Origin: RYN-230 sp963770545
GTDB taxonomy: Bacteria > Actinomycetota > Actinomycetes > Streptosporangiales > Streptosporangiaceae
Length of the DNA stretch: 64,000 nt
Assembly (NCBI GenBank): GCA_963770545.1
Contig: CAVYQF010000013.1
Location: 73,515-137,514 of the forward strand
Direction: 5' to 3'
The notes under the pieces: model-generated
What the model saw: only the letters and a program-made list of their open reading frames with translations
Databases searched by the model: none
Told to the model about the DNA's origin: nothing
Part shown: positions 28,455 through 36,925 of the stretch, in pieces
Numbering within the stretch: the first letter of the stretch is position 1
How the letters are laid out: each line of letters opens with the position of its first letter
Position numbers and translations under genes: made by a program

Positions 28455-28696
28455 GGACGCTCTCCCCGGAATGCGGCGTCAATCTCGGCGGGCAACTCGT
28501 CGAAGTCAGGAGCAATAGTGATCTTGCCGTGCCACGCTCCCGGGACACGCCGCCGGGACGCCGGCTCGGCCAGGGCCACCAGACGTGCGACCGGCCGACC
28601 CGCCCTGGCAATAATGATCTCCTCTCCCGCCGCAGCCCGGTCCAGCAGCTGTGACAGGTGAGTTTTAGCTTCGTAGACGTTGACACTCTCGCTCAT
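28451..28696 (-). CDS. Phd/YefM-family antitoxin of the VapBC-like module
   Basis: 81 residues. The N-terminal Phd fold is VNVYEAKTHLSQLLDRAAAG then EEIIIARAGRPVARLVAL. The C-terminus DFDELPAEIDAAFRGE is the usual disordered toxin-binding tail. It precedes and overlaps the PIN toxin gene by 4 nt. Its own promoter probably lies in the short-repeat DNA just upstream (28697-28740, containing AGTCAAGTCAAGTCAGG). Confidence 0.9.
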   Translation of the reverse strand: MSESVNVYEAKTHLSQLLDRAAAGEEIIIARAGRPVARLVALAEPASRRRVPGAWHGKITIAPDFDELPAEIDAAFRGERP

Positions 28697-28902
28697 CTCA
28701 TCGAGTTCAGCACACTTGGTCTAGTCAAGTCAAGTCAGGTCGGCGGCGCTCGAATTGGCCGGCCTGCCGGGCGCCTGCCCGGATCCCCTGCCTTCGACGA
28801 CATGGGCCAGCCGACCGGCATGGCCCGTTTCGCTCCCGCCATACCCGCCCGCGGCGCAAGGTAACGACCTCTCGTGGCCGCCTCGGCGTGATCGGAGCAG
28901 CT

Positions 28903-29580
28903 TTACCCGGTGAGCCCGCTGATCGCGTCGCCGATGAGCTTGACCCCGATGATCAGGCACAGGACGGTCATGATGACCGCGCTGTGCTCGGTCATCCAGT
29001 CCTTGAGCCCGGCCAGGAGTTTCGCCGAGCGCTCACCCAGGGCGAAGTAGATGCCGACGGGAATGGCCACGCCGAGGGTGCCGATCACCGCGAAAACCAG
29101 GTACGCGATGGTTTGCTGCCCGCCGGGGATGCCGGTCTGGGCGATCGCCGCGCCGCCGGCGACGGCCAGCAGAAGGTTCTTGGGGTTGGCGCCGGAGAGG
29201 GCAGCCGCCAGGCCGAACGCGGCGACCGGGCTGGTGTGGTCGAGCGTGGCCATCCATTTAGGCATGACCGGCTCTTCGCCGTCGTGGGGGCGGGACCGGA
29301 ACTGGCGGACCGCCACCAGGAGCAGCAGGACACCAAGGACGATCTTGACCCAGCTCACCCACGTAGCGGGAGAACCGGATGTGCTGGCCCCGGCAGGACC
29401 GGCGACAGCCAGCACGATGGCTCCGACGGCACCGAGGCCGACCAGCCACCCCAGGACGAAGAGCGGGCCGTTCACCCTGGCCTTCTGGCTGGTGAGCATG
29501 AGCACCACGGCAATGATCGGGATCGGGCTGAGCGCGATGCCGACCGCGAACGCCAGCGATCCCCCGATGGCCTGACCCAT
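28903..29580 (-). CDS. GAP-family (LysE-like) membrane protein
   Basis: 225 residues with six hydrophobic segments and the N-terminal ALSPIPIIAVVLML then FVLGWLVGLGAVGAIVL typical of actinobacterial GAP family proteins. A central amphipathic loop carries ALSGANPKNLLLAVAGGAAI. Members are thought to export small lipids or solutes (for example glycopeptidolipid addressing in mycobacteria). It starts 7 nt after the alkylsulfatase stop, so the two genes are one transcription unit. Confidence 0.85.
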   Translation of the reverse strand: MGQAIGGSLAFAVGIALSPIPIIAVVLMLTSQKARVNGPLFVLGWLVGLGAVGAIVLAVAGPAGASTSGSPATWVSWVKIVLGVLLLLVAVRQFRSRPHDGEEPVMPKWMATLDHTSPVAAFGLAAALSGANPKNLLLAVAGGAAIAQTGIPGGQQTIAYLVFAVIGTLGVAIPVGIYFALGERSAKLLAGLKDWMTEHSAVIMTVLCLIIGVKLIGDAISGLTG

Positions 29581-29587
29581 TACGCCT

Positions 29588-31414
29588 TCACGGCGTGACG
29601 ATGGGAAAGGCCGGGTCGGGAGTGTCCAGCAGGCCGATGAGCGTGGTGAGCACGGCCGGATCTCCGGTGTGCTGGATACCGTCCAGGCCGCGCCCGGCCA
29701 GCAATCCCAGCAGTTGCGCCTTGGTCAGGGTGAGCGTCAGGTCGGCGGCCGCCTTGCTCGTGGCATTCTCGGTCTGGATGAGCGCGCCGTTGGACAGGGC
29801 GAGCCGGACGGTGCCCGGGACGCCGTGGCCGGCATCGGTGAAGTTCCAGTCGATGACCAGCGACTGGCCGGCGGCACGCGGCCCGTCCACCCGGATGGCC
29901 AGGGTGTCAAAGAGCTCCCCGATCGTCAGCGCCCCGGCCATGCCCGCGCCCAGATCGCCGATGGGCGGGGGCTTGTTACCCTCACGCAGCTCGAGCGCCC
30001 CGGACAGGTAGAAGCTCCGCCAGGTGGCGTTCTCCGACCCGTAGCCGAGCCGTTCATACACGCCGGCCAGGGCCTCCCGGGCGGCGGCGTCGTCCGGGTC
30101 GGCGAACACGGCGTGCTTGAGCAACTCGGCCGCGAACCGCAGATCGCCGGCGTCGGCATAGGAACGGGCCTTCTCCAGCACCGCCTGCTGACCGCCGATG
30201 ACCTCGACGTACCGGGTCGCCGCCGCCTGCGGCGGGTGCTGCCACAGCGACGTCGGGTTCCCGTCGAACCAGCCCATGTAACGCTGGTAGATGGCCTTGA
30301 CGTTGTGGCTGACCGACCCGTAGTAACCGCGGGCGTGCCAGGCGTTCTCCAGCGCCGGGGGCAGCTGCATGTCCTCGGCGGCCTCCATGCCGGTCGACCC
30401 GTTGTTCAGCATCCGCAGCGTCTGGTCGTGCAGGTAGGCGTAGAGATCACGCTGCTGCGACAGGTACCGGGTGACGTTCCCGGTGCCCCAGGTCGGCCAG
30501 TGATGGGAGGCGAACGCGACATCAGCGCCGGCGCCGAACATCTCGATGGCCTCGTTCAGGTACCGGGCCCAGCTCCGGGGATCGCGGACCAGGGCGCCGC
30601 GCAGCGTCAGCAGGTTGTGCAGGTTATGGGTGGCGTTCTCGGCCATGCACAAAGCCCGCTGAGCCGGGAAGTAGAAGTTCATCTCCGCCGGCGCCTCGGT
30701 GCCCGGCGTGATCTGGAAGACGATCCGCACCCCGTCGATCGTTTCTTCCTGCCCGGTGCGGGTGACATCCACGGTCGGCGGGATCAGGCCCAGCGACCCG
30801 CTCGAGGTGGCGATACCCAGGCCCGTGCTGACCTGGCCGACCGGGCTCGGGTCCAGCATCGCGCCGTACATGTACGCCGCCCGGCGGTTCATGGCCCCGC
30901 CCGCGTAGACGTTCTCCGACACCGCGTGCTCCATGAAGCCGTGCGGGGCCAGGATCGGGACATCCCCGGCGCCGCCGGGCAGTACCCCCTGCACGCCGCC
31001 AAAGTGATCCGCGTGCGAGTGCGTGTAGATCACGCCGGTCACCGGCCGGTCCCCGCGGTTCTTGCGGTACAGCGCGATGCTGGCGGCTGCGGTCTCGGCG
31101 GAGATCAGCGGGTCGATCACGATCACGCCGGTGTCGCCTTCGATGATCGTCATGTTCGAGATGTCCATGCCGCGGACCTGGTAGATCCCGTCCGTGACCT
31201 GGAACAGGCCGTGCTTGGCGCACAGTTGCGCCTGCCGCCACAGGCTGGGGTTCACCGTGTCCGGGCAGTCGGCGTCCAGGTATGAATACGCCGTCAGATC
31301 CCACACCACCCGGCCGTCCGCCGCCCGCACGACGCACGGATCAAGCGCATCGATGCGGCCACGTTCGGCGTTATCGAAATCGGTCTGGTCATCAAACGGC
31401 AGGTCGCTCATCAT
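29588..31414 (-). CDS. Alkyl/aryl sulfatase, MBL fold (SdsA1/BDS1-like)
   Basis: 608 residues from ATG 31414 (AAGGGAC upstream; a further ATG follows directly). The MBL domain has the binuclear zinc motif THSHADHFGG at about 131-140, APHGFMEHAVSENV, and CMAENATHNLHN. Then come the alkyl-sulfatase dimerisation helices (about 390-500; AAELLKHAVFADPDDAAARE) and a C-terminal SCP2-like hydrophobic-binding domain (about 500-608). Such enzymes cleave primary or secondary alkyl sulfates to alcohol and sulfate. No secretion signal is seen, so a cytoplasmic location is likely. It heads an operon with the GAP protein. Confidence 0.93.
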   Translation of the reverse strand: MMSDLPFDDQTDFDNAERGRIDALDPCVVRAADGRVVWDLTAYSYLDADCPDTVNPSLWRQAQLCAKHGLFQVTDGIYQVRGMDISNMTIIEGDTGVIVIDPLISAETAAASIALYRKNRGDRPVTGVIYTHSHADHFGGVQGVLPGGAGDVPILAPHGFMEHAVSENVYAGGAMNRRAAYMYGAMLDPSPVGQVSTGLGIATSSGSLGLIPPTVDVTRTGQEETIDGVRIVFQITPGTEAPAEMNFYFPAQRALCMAENATHNLHNLLTLRGALVRDPRSWARYLNEAIEMFGAGADVAFASHHWPTWGTGNVTRYLSQQRDLYAYLHDQTLRMLNNGSTGMEAAEDMQLPPALENAWHARGYYGSVSHNVKAIYQRYMGWFDGNPTSLWQHPPQAAATRYVEVIGGQQAVLEKARSYADAGDLRFAAELLKHAVFADPDDAAAREALAGVYERLGYGSENATWRSFYLSGALELREGNKPPPIGDLGAGMAGALTIGELFDTLAIRVDGPRAAGQSLVIDWNFTDAGHGVPGTVRLALSNGALIQTENATSKAAADLTLTLTKAQLLGLLAGRGLDGIQHTGDPAVLTTLIGLLDTPDPAFPIVTP

Positions 31415-31548
31415 GTCCCTTGCATAGGGAAAGGACCGGCGCCTCGGGCCGCCACCGCCGTCAACGTGAAGGCTGGGGGGACCGGAGCGCCACTGGGCAC
31501 GGACGACGCCACCAGCATGTCGCCCGGTCCCTAATCCGGGCCTCACCC

Positions 31549-31923
31549 TTAGTGGGTGAGGCCGGGTGACGGGCGGGCCCAGGCTAACCGCGGCCTGACC
31601 CAGCCGACCTGCGGGTCCAGCAACTCCAGCGCGGAACGCAGCGCCCCGATCAGCCAGGCCGGGCCGTCGCCCGCGACCTCCAGCGTGCCGAGCAGCCGGA
31701 TGGCGTCGCTTTCTTCCAGCTCGGTCGGACCGGCCGTGGTACCCAGGTCCACAATGACGACGCTGCTGTCGCCGGCCGGGTCGGGGTGCGCAACGCCGGA
31801 CAGGGCGACGATCGCGGTGTCGTACTGCGCGACGATGCGGCTGTGGCGGACTACGCCGTGATCATCGACCTCGTGCTGGCCATCACACCAGGACGGGCAG
31901 TCCGGCAGCCGTCGGTGTTCCAT
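31549..31923 (-). CDS. DUF6907-like hypothetical protein
   Basis: 124 residues from ATG 31923 (ATG 31947 is an alternative). The N-terminus has CPSWCDGQHEVDDHGVVRH, a Cys/His motif seen in short actinobacterial proteins annotated as DUF6907. The middle is acidic and strand-rich (SSVVIVDLGTTAGPTELEES) and the C-terminus basic. Function unknown. Confidence 0.6.
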   Translation of the reverse strand: MEHRRLPDCPSWCDGQHEVDDHGVVRHSRIVAQYDTAIVALSGVAHPDPAGDSSVVIVDLGTTAGPTELEESDAIRLLGTLEVAGDGPAWLIGALRSALELLDPQVGWVRPRLAWARPSPGLTH

Positions 31924-32003
31924 GGACCCGCTCGTACCCCAGGTCATGCGCTTAAACGAGACTGGGGGCGCAACCTGGACAGACGGAAGGAAGCTGGCGT
32001 CCG

Positions 32004-33080
32004 TCAGGGCAGCCCGCCGACATCCCACACATAGGTCCGCGCCGGGATGGTCGCGGGCTGGTTGGCGTCATAGTTGTCGCCCCCCGCGAGGGCCTTACCG
32101 TCCGGGCTGAACGCGACCGAAGTGATGGCGTAGCCGGAGGGATCGGAGAATCTGGCCATCAGCGTGCCGGTGGCGATGTCCCACACGACCGCGCTCCCCG
32201 CATACACGCCGCCCTCGGCGACCGCGAGGCTCCGACCGTCCGGGCTGAACGCCAGCGAGCCCCCGCCGTCGGAGTCACTCCCGGATGGGAGAGCCGTGCG
32301 CTGGCCGGTCGCAAGAGTCCACAGGTAGGTCCAGGGACCGGCGTCATCCGTGGCCAGGATCCTGCCGTCCGGGCTGAACGCCACCGAGCTGACGCTCGCG
32401 CCGCTCCCGGTCAGGGTTAATGCCGGGCGGCTGCTGCGGGTCGCCGCGACCGCGATCACCGCGACCGCGATAAAGAGAGCCGAGCCACGGATCACGAGGG
32501 CTGCGATGCGCCCGCGACGAGCGGCACTCCCCCGGGCGGCCCCCGCCCAGCGCGGCGCCGCACCGGCATAAGACGATGGGCCATGACGCCTGCGCACCCG
32601 CCCCGCCGACCGCAGAGCGGCGGCCGATACCCAGATGGTGATCGCGCCAAGAACCGCAAAACCAATGGAGAGCCCCAGCCAGTACCGGGGATGGCGGTCG
32701 AACTGATTGAGGGCTAATAGGCCGAGGAGATCGAGCGCGATACCTGCTGCCGCGGCACCAGTCCACGCCACGTGCCATCGCCCTCCTGGGACCGCGAACC
32801 GGATCAGTCCGGCCCCCGCGAGCAGCAGCAGCACCGGAAGGCTGACCCATATGAAGGCGTACAGCACCCCGGTCAACGGCCACGCAGGCACCAACATCAC
32901 GGGCAGCTCGGGCGGCGGGCCCGGCGAGCCGGACGTGGCCGGTGACACCAGAGGGTCAAACGCCATCGCGCAGCACGCCCCGGCCGACAAGACCGAGCAG
33001 ACGACGAAGACCGCGAAGACGAATCCGTGTTTCCCGGAAAGAGGGGCTGATCGCGTGGCCGGAGCTACCGAAGACTGCAC
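32004..33080 (-). CDS. Membrane protein with three C-terminal WD-type repeats
   Basis: 358 residues from GTG 33080. Residues 1-210 contain about five hydrophobic helices, including FVFAVFVVCSVLSAGACCAM and a helix just before the repeats. From about 220 there are three WD40-like units: SSVAFSPDGRILATDDAG, SLAFSPDGRSLAVAEGG, SVAFSPDGKALAGGDNYD, ending in TYVWDVGGLP. Three blades cannot close a seven-bladed propeller, so it either oligomerises or has been shortened. The start is 7 nt after the hydrolase stop, implying co-transcription. No family function known. Confidence 0.75.
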   Translation of the reverse strand: MQSSVAPATRSAPLSGKHGFVFAVFVVCSVLSAGACCAMAFDPLVSPATSGSPGPPPELPVMLVPAWPLTGVLYAFIWVSLPVLLLLAGAGLIRFAVPGGRWHVAWTGAAAAGIALDLLGLLALNQFDRHPRYWLGLSIGFAVLGAITIWVSAAALRSAGRVRRRHGPSSYAGAAPRWAGAARGSAARRGRIAALVIRGSALFIAVAVIAVAATRSSRPALTLTGSGASVSSVAFSPDGRILATDDAGPWTYLWTLATGQRTALPSGSDSDGGGSLAFSPDGRSLAVAEGGVYAGSAVVWDIATGTLMARFSDPSGYAITSVAFSPDGKALAGGDNYDANQPATIPARTYVWDVGGLP

Positions 33081-33087
33081 GGGCTGA

Positions 33088-33990
33088 TTATCCGGTCAGG
33101 GAAGCGGAACTTCCACCGCCACCCTTCGGCTCCGGAGCGAAGAAGCTGGTCAGATGGGTGGCGAGCGCACCGGGAGCTTCCTCGGCGATGTGATGGCCGC
33201 AGTCGATGGAGCAGCCACGGACGTCCTCGGCCCAGTCGCGCCAGATGGCCAGCGGGTCGCCGTAGAGGTCTTCCATGTCGTCCTGCGCGGCCCACAAGAA
33301 CAGCAGGGGGCAGCTGATCCGGCGGCCGGCGGCCCGGTCTGCCTCATCGTGGGCCCGGTCAATGCCCAGGCCCGCGCGGTAGTCCTCGATCATCGCGTGG
33401 ACCGTCGCGGGGTCGTGGATCGCGCGCCGGTAATCCTCGAAGGCTTCGGCGCCCATGTGCTCGGCCGTCGCGGTGTACCAGGCCTCAGGGTCGGCGTTGA
33501 TGAACCGCTCGGCGGGCCTGCCAGTCTGGCCGAGGAAGAACCAGTGGTACCAGCTGGCCGCGAACTTGGCGTCGCAGCGGTCCAGCGCCTCCGCGATCGG
33601 GATGCCCTCCATCAGGCACAGGCGGCTCACCAGGCCCGGGTGGTCCAGGGCCAGCCGCTGCGCCACGTAGGTCCCCCGGTCGTGCCCGGCGACACAGAAC
33701 CGCTCATGCCCGAGCCGCCGCATCAGCGCGGCGCAATCACCGGCCATGGCCCGCTTGGAGTAGGGAGCGTGATCAGGCGTGGTCGGCGGCTTGGAGGACT
33801 CGCCGTAGCCCCGCAGATCCGGGCAGACCACGGTGAACTGCTCCGCCAGGACCGGGGCGACCTGGTGCCAGGTCACATGGGTCCGGGGGTGGCCGTGCAG
33901 CAGCAGCACCGCAGGCCCCGAGCCGCCGTGGCGCACGCGCAGTTCCGCGTCGCCCACATCGATCCGCTCCAGCGTGAATCCCTCGAACAC
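33088..33990 (-). CDS. Alpha/beta hydrolase, haloacetate dehalogenase/epoxide hydrolase-like
   Basis: 300 residues. The oxyanion-hole region is VLLLHGHPRTHVTWHQVAP at about 29-47, then CPDLRGYGESSKP at about 56-68. The nucleophile elbow is CVAGHDRGTYVAQRLA at about 97-112 with Asp instead of Ser. The catalytic His is in SIDCGHHIAEEAPG near the C-terminus. An Asp nucleophile with a cap domain is the layout of fluoroacetate dehalogenases and soluble epoxide hydrolases; the exact substrate is uncertain. The protein lies 5' of the WD-repeat gene in one unit. Confidence 0.88.
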   Translation of the reverse strand: MFEGFTLERIDVGDAELRVRHGGSGPAVLLLHGHPRTHVTWHQVAPVLAEQFTVVCPDLRGYGESSKPPTTPDHAPYSKRAMAGDCAALMRRLGHERFCVAGHDRGTYVAQRLALDHPGLVSRLCLMEGIPIAEALDRCDAKFAASWYHWFFLGQTGRPAERFINADPEAWYTATAEHMGAEAFEDYRRAIHDPATVHAMIEDYRAGLGIDRAHDEADRAAGRRISCPLLFLWAAQDDMEDLYGDPLAIWRDWAEDVRGCSIDCGHHIAEEAPGALATHLTSFFAPEPKGGGGSSASLTG

Positions 33991-34045
33991 GCCCTTTCCT
34001 CTACCTCAGCCGTCCTGCTCTAACCGGTTGAAGCTCCCGTCCCCG

Positions 34046-34522
34046 CTAATCGCGACGTCCGGCGGGCGTCCAGAGCATCAGGGCGTCGGCCGGCCCGAAC
34101 CCGGCGCGTTCGTAGAACGGGATAGACCGCTGCGTCGGGCTCAGCACCACGCGGGCGAAATCGTTCTCACTCGCGTACCCGAGCACCGCGCCGAGAAGCT
34201 GGCCGCCGATGCCCCGATTGCGGTACGCGGCGAGCACGAACGCGTTGCCCAGGTAGCCCCAGCGGCTGGGGGCCCGCCCCGGACGGGGCATCCGCTCGAA
34301 GATGGCCAGGTTCATCGCCCCCACGAGACGATCATCCACCTCAGCCAGCCATATGATCCGCCGCGACGACTCGTGCGCATACCAGGCGGCAAATCTTTCC
34401 TCAAACGATGGATCGGCGCCGTCGCCGTCCTGGTCCGCCGACGACTCGCGGCGCAACCGGGCGAGGCCGGGCAGATCGGCGTCTTCGGCCCGGCGGATCA
34501 CGGCTCCGGTCCCGCTAACCAT
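34046..34522 (-). CDS. GNAT-family N-acetyltransferase
   Basis: 158 residues. GNAT layout: IRRAEDADLPGLARLRRES at the N-terminus, IIWLAEVDDRLVGAMNLAIF, then the acetyl-CoA pyrophosphate loop YRNRGIGGQLLGAVL at about 100-114, and VVLSPTQRSIPFYERAGF. Substrate unknown. Its start overlaps the stop of the upstream lipoprotein gene by 8 nt, so translation is probably coupled. Confidence 0.92.
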   Translation of the reverse strand: MVSGTGAVIRRAEDADLPGLARLRRESSADQDGDGADPSFEERFAAWYAHESSRRIIWLAEVDDRLVGAMNLAIFERMPRPGRAPSRWGYLGNAFVLAAYRNRGIGGQLLGAVLGYASENDFARVVLSPTQRSIPFYERAGFGPADALMLWTPAGRRD

Positions 34523-35027
34523 GAGCGCAGCCGACCGCCGCCGCGTACGCCTGGGGGGTCATCCGGTACAGCCTGACCGAACCGGGATTGCTGAGCACCA
34601 GGTCAAACAGCCAGTGGCGATGGACGTAGAACCAGTAGTCGGTCAGCCGCTGGCCACCGATTTCGTAGTCCACCAGCCAGGCCCCGCGCGGGCCCGGGAT
34701 GGCGCTCTCCACGTGTGCCGCGGCGTGCGGTGCGCTCGGGCAGTCCCGGTGCCGCTTGACGTACTGGGCCCGGGTGATGACCGCCTGGCTGCGCGCATCC
34801 CAACGTGCGTACACCGGGGCGTAGTCGCCGCTGTCGTAGTCGTTATTGAACGTAGTTGCGATCTTGAGCAGGGCCGATGCGGTCCGTGGGTCGGGAGGAA
34901 GCGGTGCCGCGGACGCCACCGTGTGTCCCTGCGGCGTCCGCGCTGGATCCTGGACCGGGGCCGACGAGCAGCCCGCGGTCAGGCAGGCAGCCACCGCGCC
35001 GACGGCGCCCAGCTGGCGTATCACCAT
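34515..35027 (-). CDS. Predicted secreted lipoprotein
   Basis: 170 residues with a lipoprotein signal: basic MVIRQ, hydrophobic core, lipobox LTAGC with the lipidated Cys at about 20. The mature part is a small alpha/beta domain (ATTFNNDYDSGDYAPVYARW; LTDYWFYVHRHWLFDLVLSN) reminiscent of NTF2/SnoaL-like folds, though I do not recognise the family. It overlaps the GNAT gene by 8 nt and lies 36 nt after the cation efflux gene. Confidence 0.75.
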   Translation of the reverse strand: MVIRQLGAVGAVAACLTAGCSSAPVQDPARTPQGHTVASAAPLPPDPRTASALLKIATTFNNDYDSGDYAPVYARWDARSQAVITRAQYVKRHRDCPSAPHAAAHVESAIPGPRGAWLVDYEIGGQRLTDYWFYVHRHWLFDLVLSNPGSVRLYRMTPQAYAAAVGCAHG

Positions 35028-35063
35028 TTCTCCCTCACCCCGCCTGCCTGCTGCCCCGGCGCG

Positions 35064-36209
35064 CTAACGGTGCGGGGCCAGCATCGCATGGTGATCCGCG
35101 CCCGCCTGGGGCTGGGGATCGGCGTGCACCAGCGCGGCGGTCAGCCGCGGCAGGGCGTGCAGGAGATTGTGCTCGGCGGCGACCGCGACCTGGTGGGCCC
35201 CGACCGCGCTGGCCGCGGCGTCCACGACGACCTCGCACTCGGCGCGCAACTGGTGGCCGATCCACCGCAGGCGGACCTGGCCCACATCCAAGACCCCGGG
35301 GGTCACGCGCAGGATGCGCTCAGCCTGGTTGACCAGGGCCGGGTTGACCGCGTCCATCAGGCGCCGGAAGATCTCGCGGGCCGCCCCGCGGAGCACGGCC
35401 AGGATCGCCACGGTGATCACCAGCCCGACCGCGGGGTCGGCCCAGTCCCAGCCGGCCGCGACCCCGCCCGCCCCGAGCAGGACGGCCAGCGACGTGAAGC
35501 CGTCCGTCCGGGCGTGCAGCCCGTCAGCGACCAGTGCCGCCGAGCCGATGCGCCGGCCGACCCGGATCCGGTACCGGGCGACCAGTTCGTTGCCGGTGAA
35601 CCCGATCAGCGCCGCGATCGCCACCGCGAGCAGGTCCGATACGGGGCGGGGATGGGCGAGCCGGATGATCGCCTCGTAGGCGGTCAGCACCGAGGAGGCG
35701 GCGATGATCAGGACGATCACCACCCCGGCCAGGTCCTCGGCCCGGCCGTACCCGTAGGTGTAGCGGCGGTTGGGCCGGCGCCGCGCGGCCAGGAACGCGA
35801 TGCCCAGCGGCACCGCCGTCAGCGCGTCCGCCGCGTTATGCAGGGTGTCACCCAGCAACGCGACCGATCCCGAGACCGCCACGACCGCCGCCTGGACCAG
35901 GGCCGTCCCGGCGAGGACGGCCAGCGAGATCCATAGCGCCCGCATGCCCGCGGCGCTGGCCTCCATGGCTGGGTCCACCTGGTCAGCCGCCTCATGCGAA
36001 TGAGGCCGCAGCAGGTGCCGGAGCCGACCTGGGTGTCCTGGCGCGTGGGAGTGCTGATGCCCGGCCTCGTGACCGGGCCCGGCCTCGGGCCCGGTCTGGT
36101 GACCGTGTCCGGCCTCGTGTCCATGCCCAATCCGCATGACATCCAGGATGCCCGCATCATCCGATTGCAGCACGTCAACAACAGCCATCCCGGCGCGGCT
36201 GCGAACCAT
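35064..36209 (-). CDS. Cation diffusion facilitator (zinc/cadmium-type efflux)
   Basis: 381 residues at most; the true start may be an internal ATG such as 36137. A His-rich cytosolic N-terminus (HGHEAGHGHQTG, GHEAGHQHSHAPGH, PHSHEA) precedes six TM segments. TM2 carries LLGDTLHNAADALT and TM5 VADGLHARTDGFTS, the two HxxxD metal sites of Zn-type CDFs. A C-terminal cytoplasmic ferredoxin-like domain follows. It exports divalent metal in exchange for protons. It starts 11 nt after the arsenate reductase stop, so the two share a resistance operon. Confidence 0.92.
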   Translation of the reverse strand: MVRSRAGMAVVDVLQSDDAGILDVMRIGHGHEAGHGHQTGPEAGPGHEAGHQHSHAPGHPGRLRHLLRPHSHEAADQVDPAMEASAAGMRALWISLAVLAGTALVQAAVVAVSGSVALLGDTLHNAADALTAVPLGIAFLAARRRPNRRYTYGYGRAEDLAGVVIVLIIAASSVLTAYEAIIRLAHPRPVSDLLAVAIAALIGFTGNELVARYRIRVGRRIGSAALVADGLHARTDGFTSLAVLLGAGGVAAGWDWADPAVGLVITVAILAVLRGAAREIFRRLMDAVNPALVNQAERILRVTPGVLDVGQVRLRWIGHQLRAECEVVVDAAASAVGAHQVAVAAEHNLLHALPRLTAALVHADPQPQAGADHHAMLAPHR

Positions 36210-36220
36210 GCGCAGCGTAG

Positions 36221-36625
36221 CTAGGAGGCCGGCCCGGCTAGCTCGTCGAGGAGCTGCCGGACCCGCTGGTGGATGTCATCGCGGATGGTGCGGACCGCCG
36301 GCAGGTCCAGGCCCGCGGGATCGGGCAGGTCCCAGTCCAGGTACCGCTTTCCCGGGTAGAACGGGCAGGCGTCCCCGCAGCCCATGGTGATGACGATGTC
36401 GGCCGCCTGGACCTGGTCGTCCGTGAGCGGCTTGGGAAACTCCCGGGAGAGATCGAGCCCGATCTCCGCCATGGCCGCCACGACGGCGGGGTTCAGCTCC
36501 GCCGCGGGCTGTGATCCGGCCGAGCTCACCTGGACGCGCCCCCGGGCTTCGTGATCGAGCAGGGCGGCGGCCATCTGGGAACGGCCGGCATTGTGGACGC
36601 AGACGAACAGCACCTGGGGCACCAT
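36221..36625 (-). CDS. arsC: Low-MW phosphatase-type arsenate reductase (arsenate-mycothiol transferase-like)
   Basis: 134 residues from ATG 36625 with AGGAAAGGCGG upstream. The N-terminal P-loop VLFVCVHNAGRSQMAAALL (residues 5-23) has the nucleophile Cys and Arg, and the ITMGCGDACPFYPGKRYLDW segment carries additional Cys residues. DWDLPDPAG gives the general-acid Asp. This is the thioredoxin/mycothiol-linked ArsC type that reduces arsenate. The start overlaps the stop of the upstream aquaporin fragment (TGATG), evidence that the two were coupled in an ars operon. Confidence 0.9.
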   Translation of the reverse strand: MVPQVLFVCVHNAGRSQMAAALLDHEARGRVQVSSAGSQPAAELNPAVVAAMAEIGLDLSREFPKPLTDDQVQAADIVITMGCGDACPFYPGKRYLDWDLPDPAGLDLPAVRTIRDDIHQRVRQLLDELAGPAS

Positions 36626-36780
36626 CACGGCCGCCTTTCCTGGGGAACGATGACGTCGGCGGCCTCGGCCGCGGTGATCGCGGGGTAGAGGACCCGGACC
36701 ACCACGATGGCCAGGCCGCCACCGATGATCTGGGCCGCGATGAAGCCCGGCACGGAGGCCGGCGCGATCCCCGAGAACAC
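36625..36780 (-). pseudogene. Aquaporin/MIP C-terminal fragment (AqpS-like, ars operon)
   Basis: The minus strand frame upstream of arsC ends at TGA 36625-36627 and reads FSGIAPASVPGFIAAQIIGG, then LAIVVVRVLYPAITAAEAAD and VIVPQERRP. This is the last loop and helix 6 of the aquaglyceroporin type found beside arsC, where it conducts arsenite out of the cell. The first five helices, including both NPA motifs, are absent. Upstream of about 36785 the DNA instead matches an acetyltransferase tail on the other strand, so this is a deletion remnant. Confidence 0.75.
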
Positions 36781-36904
36781 CGCGAGCGCCGCACTTCACC
36801 AGGCCGCAGGATTCCGCACCGTGGGTACCCGTGAACGCATCGGCCTGCACCACGGCCGCTGGCGCGACGTGGTGTTCATCGAACGCCGGAGTCCGCTCAT
36901 CTGA
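36764..36904 (+). pseudogene. GNAT acetyltransferase C-terminal fragment (ArsN/PAT-like)
   Basis: The plus strand reads IPENTASAALHQAAGFRTVG then GTRERIGLHHGRWRDVVFIE and ends at TGA 36904. This is the C-terminal third of phosphinothricin/arsinothricin-type acetyltransferases, which are often encoded in ars clusters. The N-terminal two thirds are missing; the fragment begins where the aquaporin fragment on the opposite strand ends. No start codon belongs to it. Confidence 0.7.
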
Positions 36905-36925
36905 CCAGGTGCTGGCGCCCGTCCG

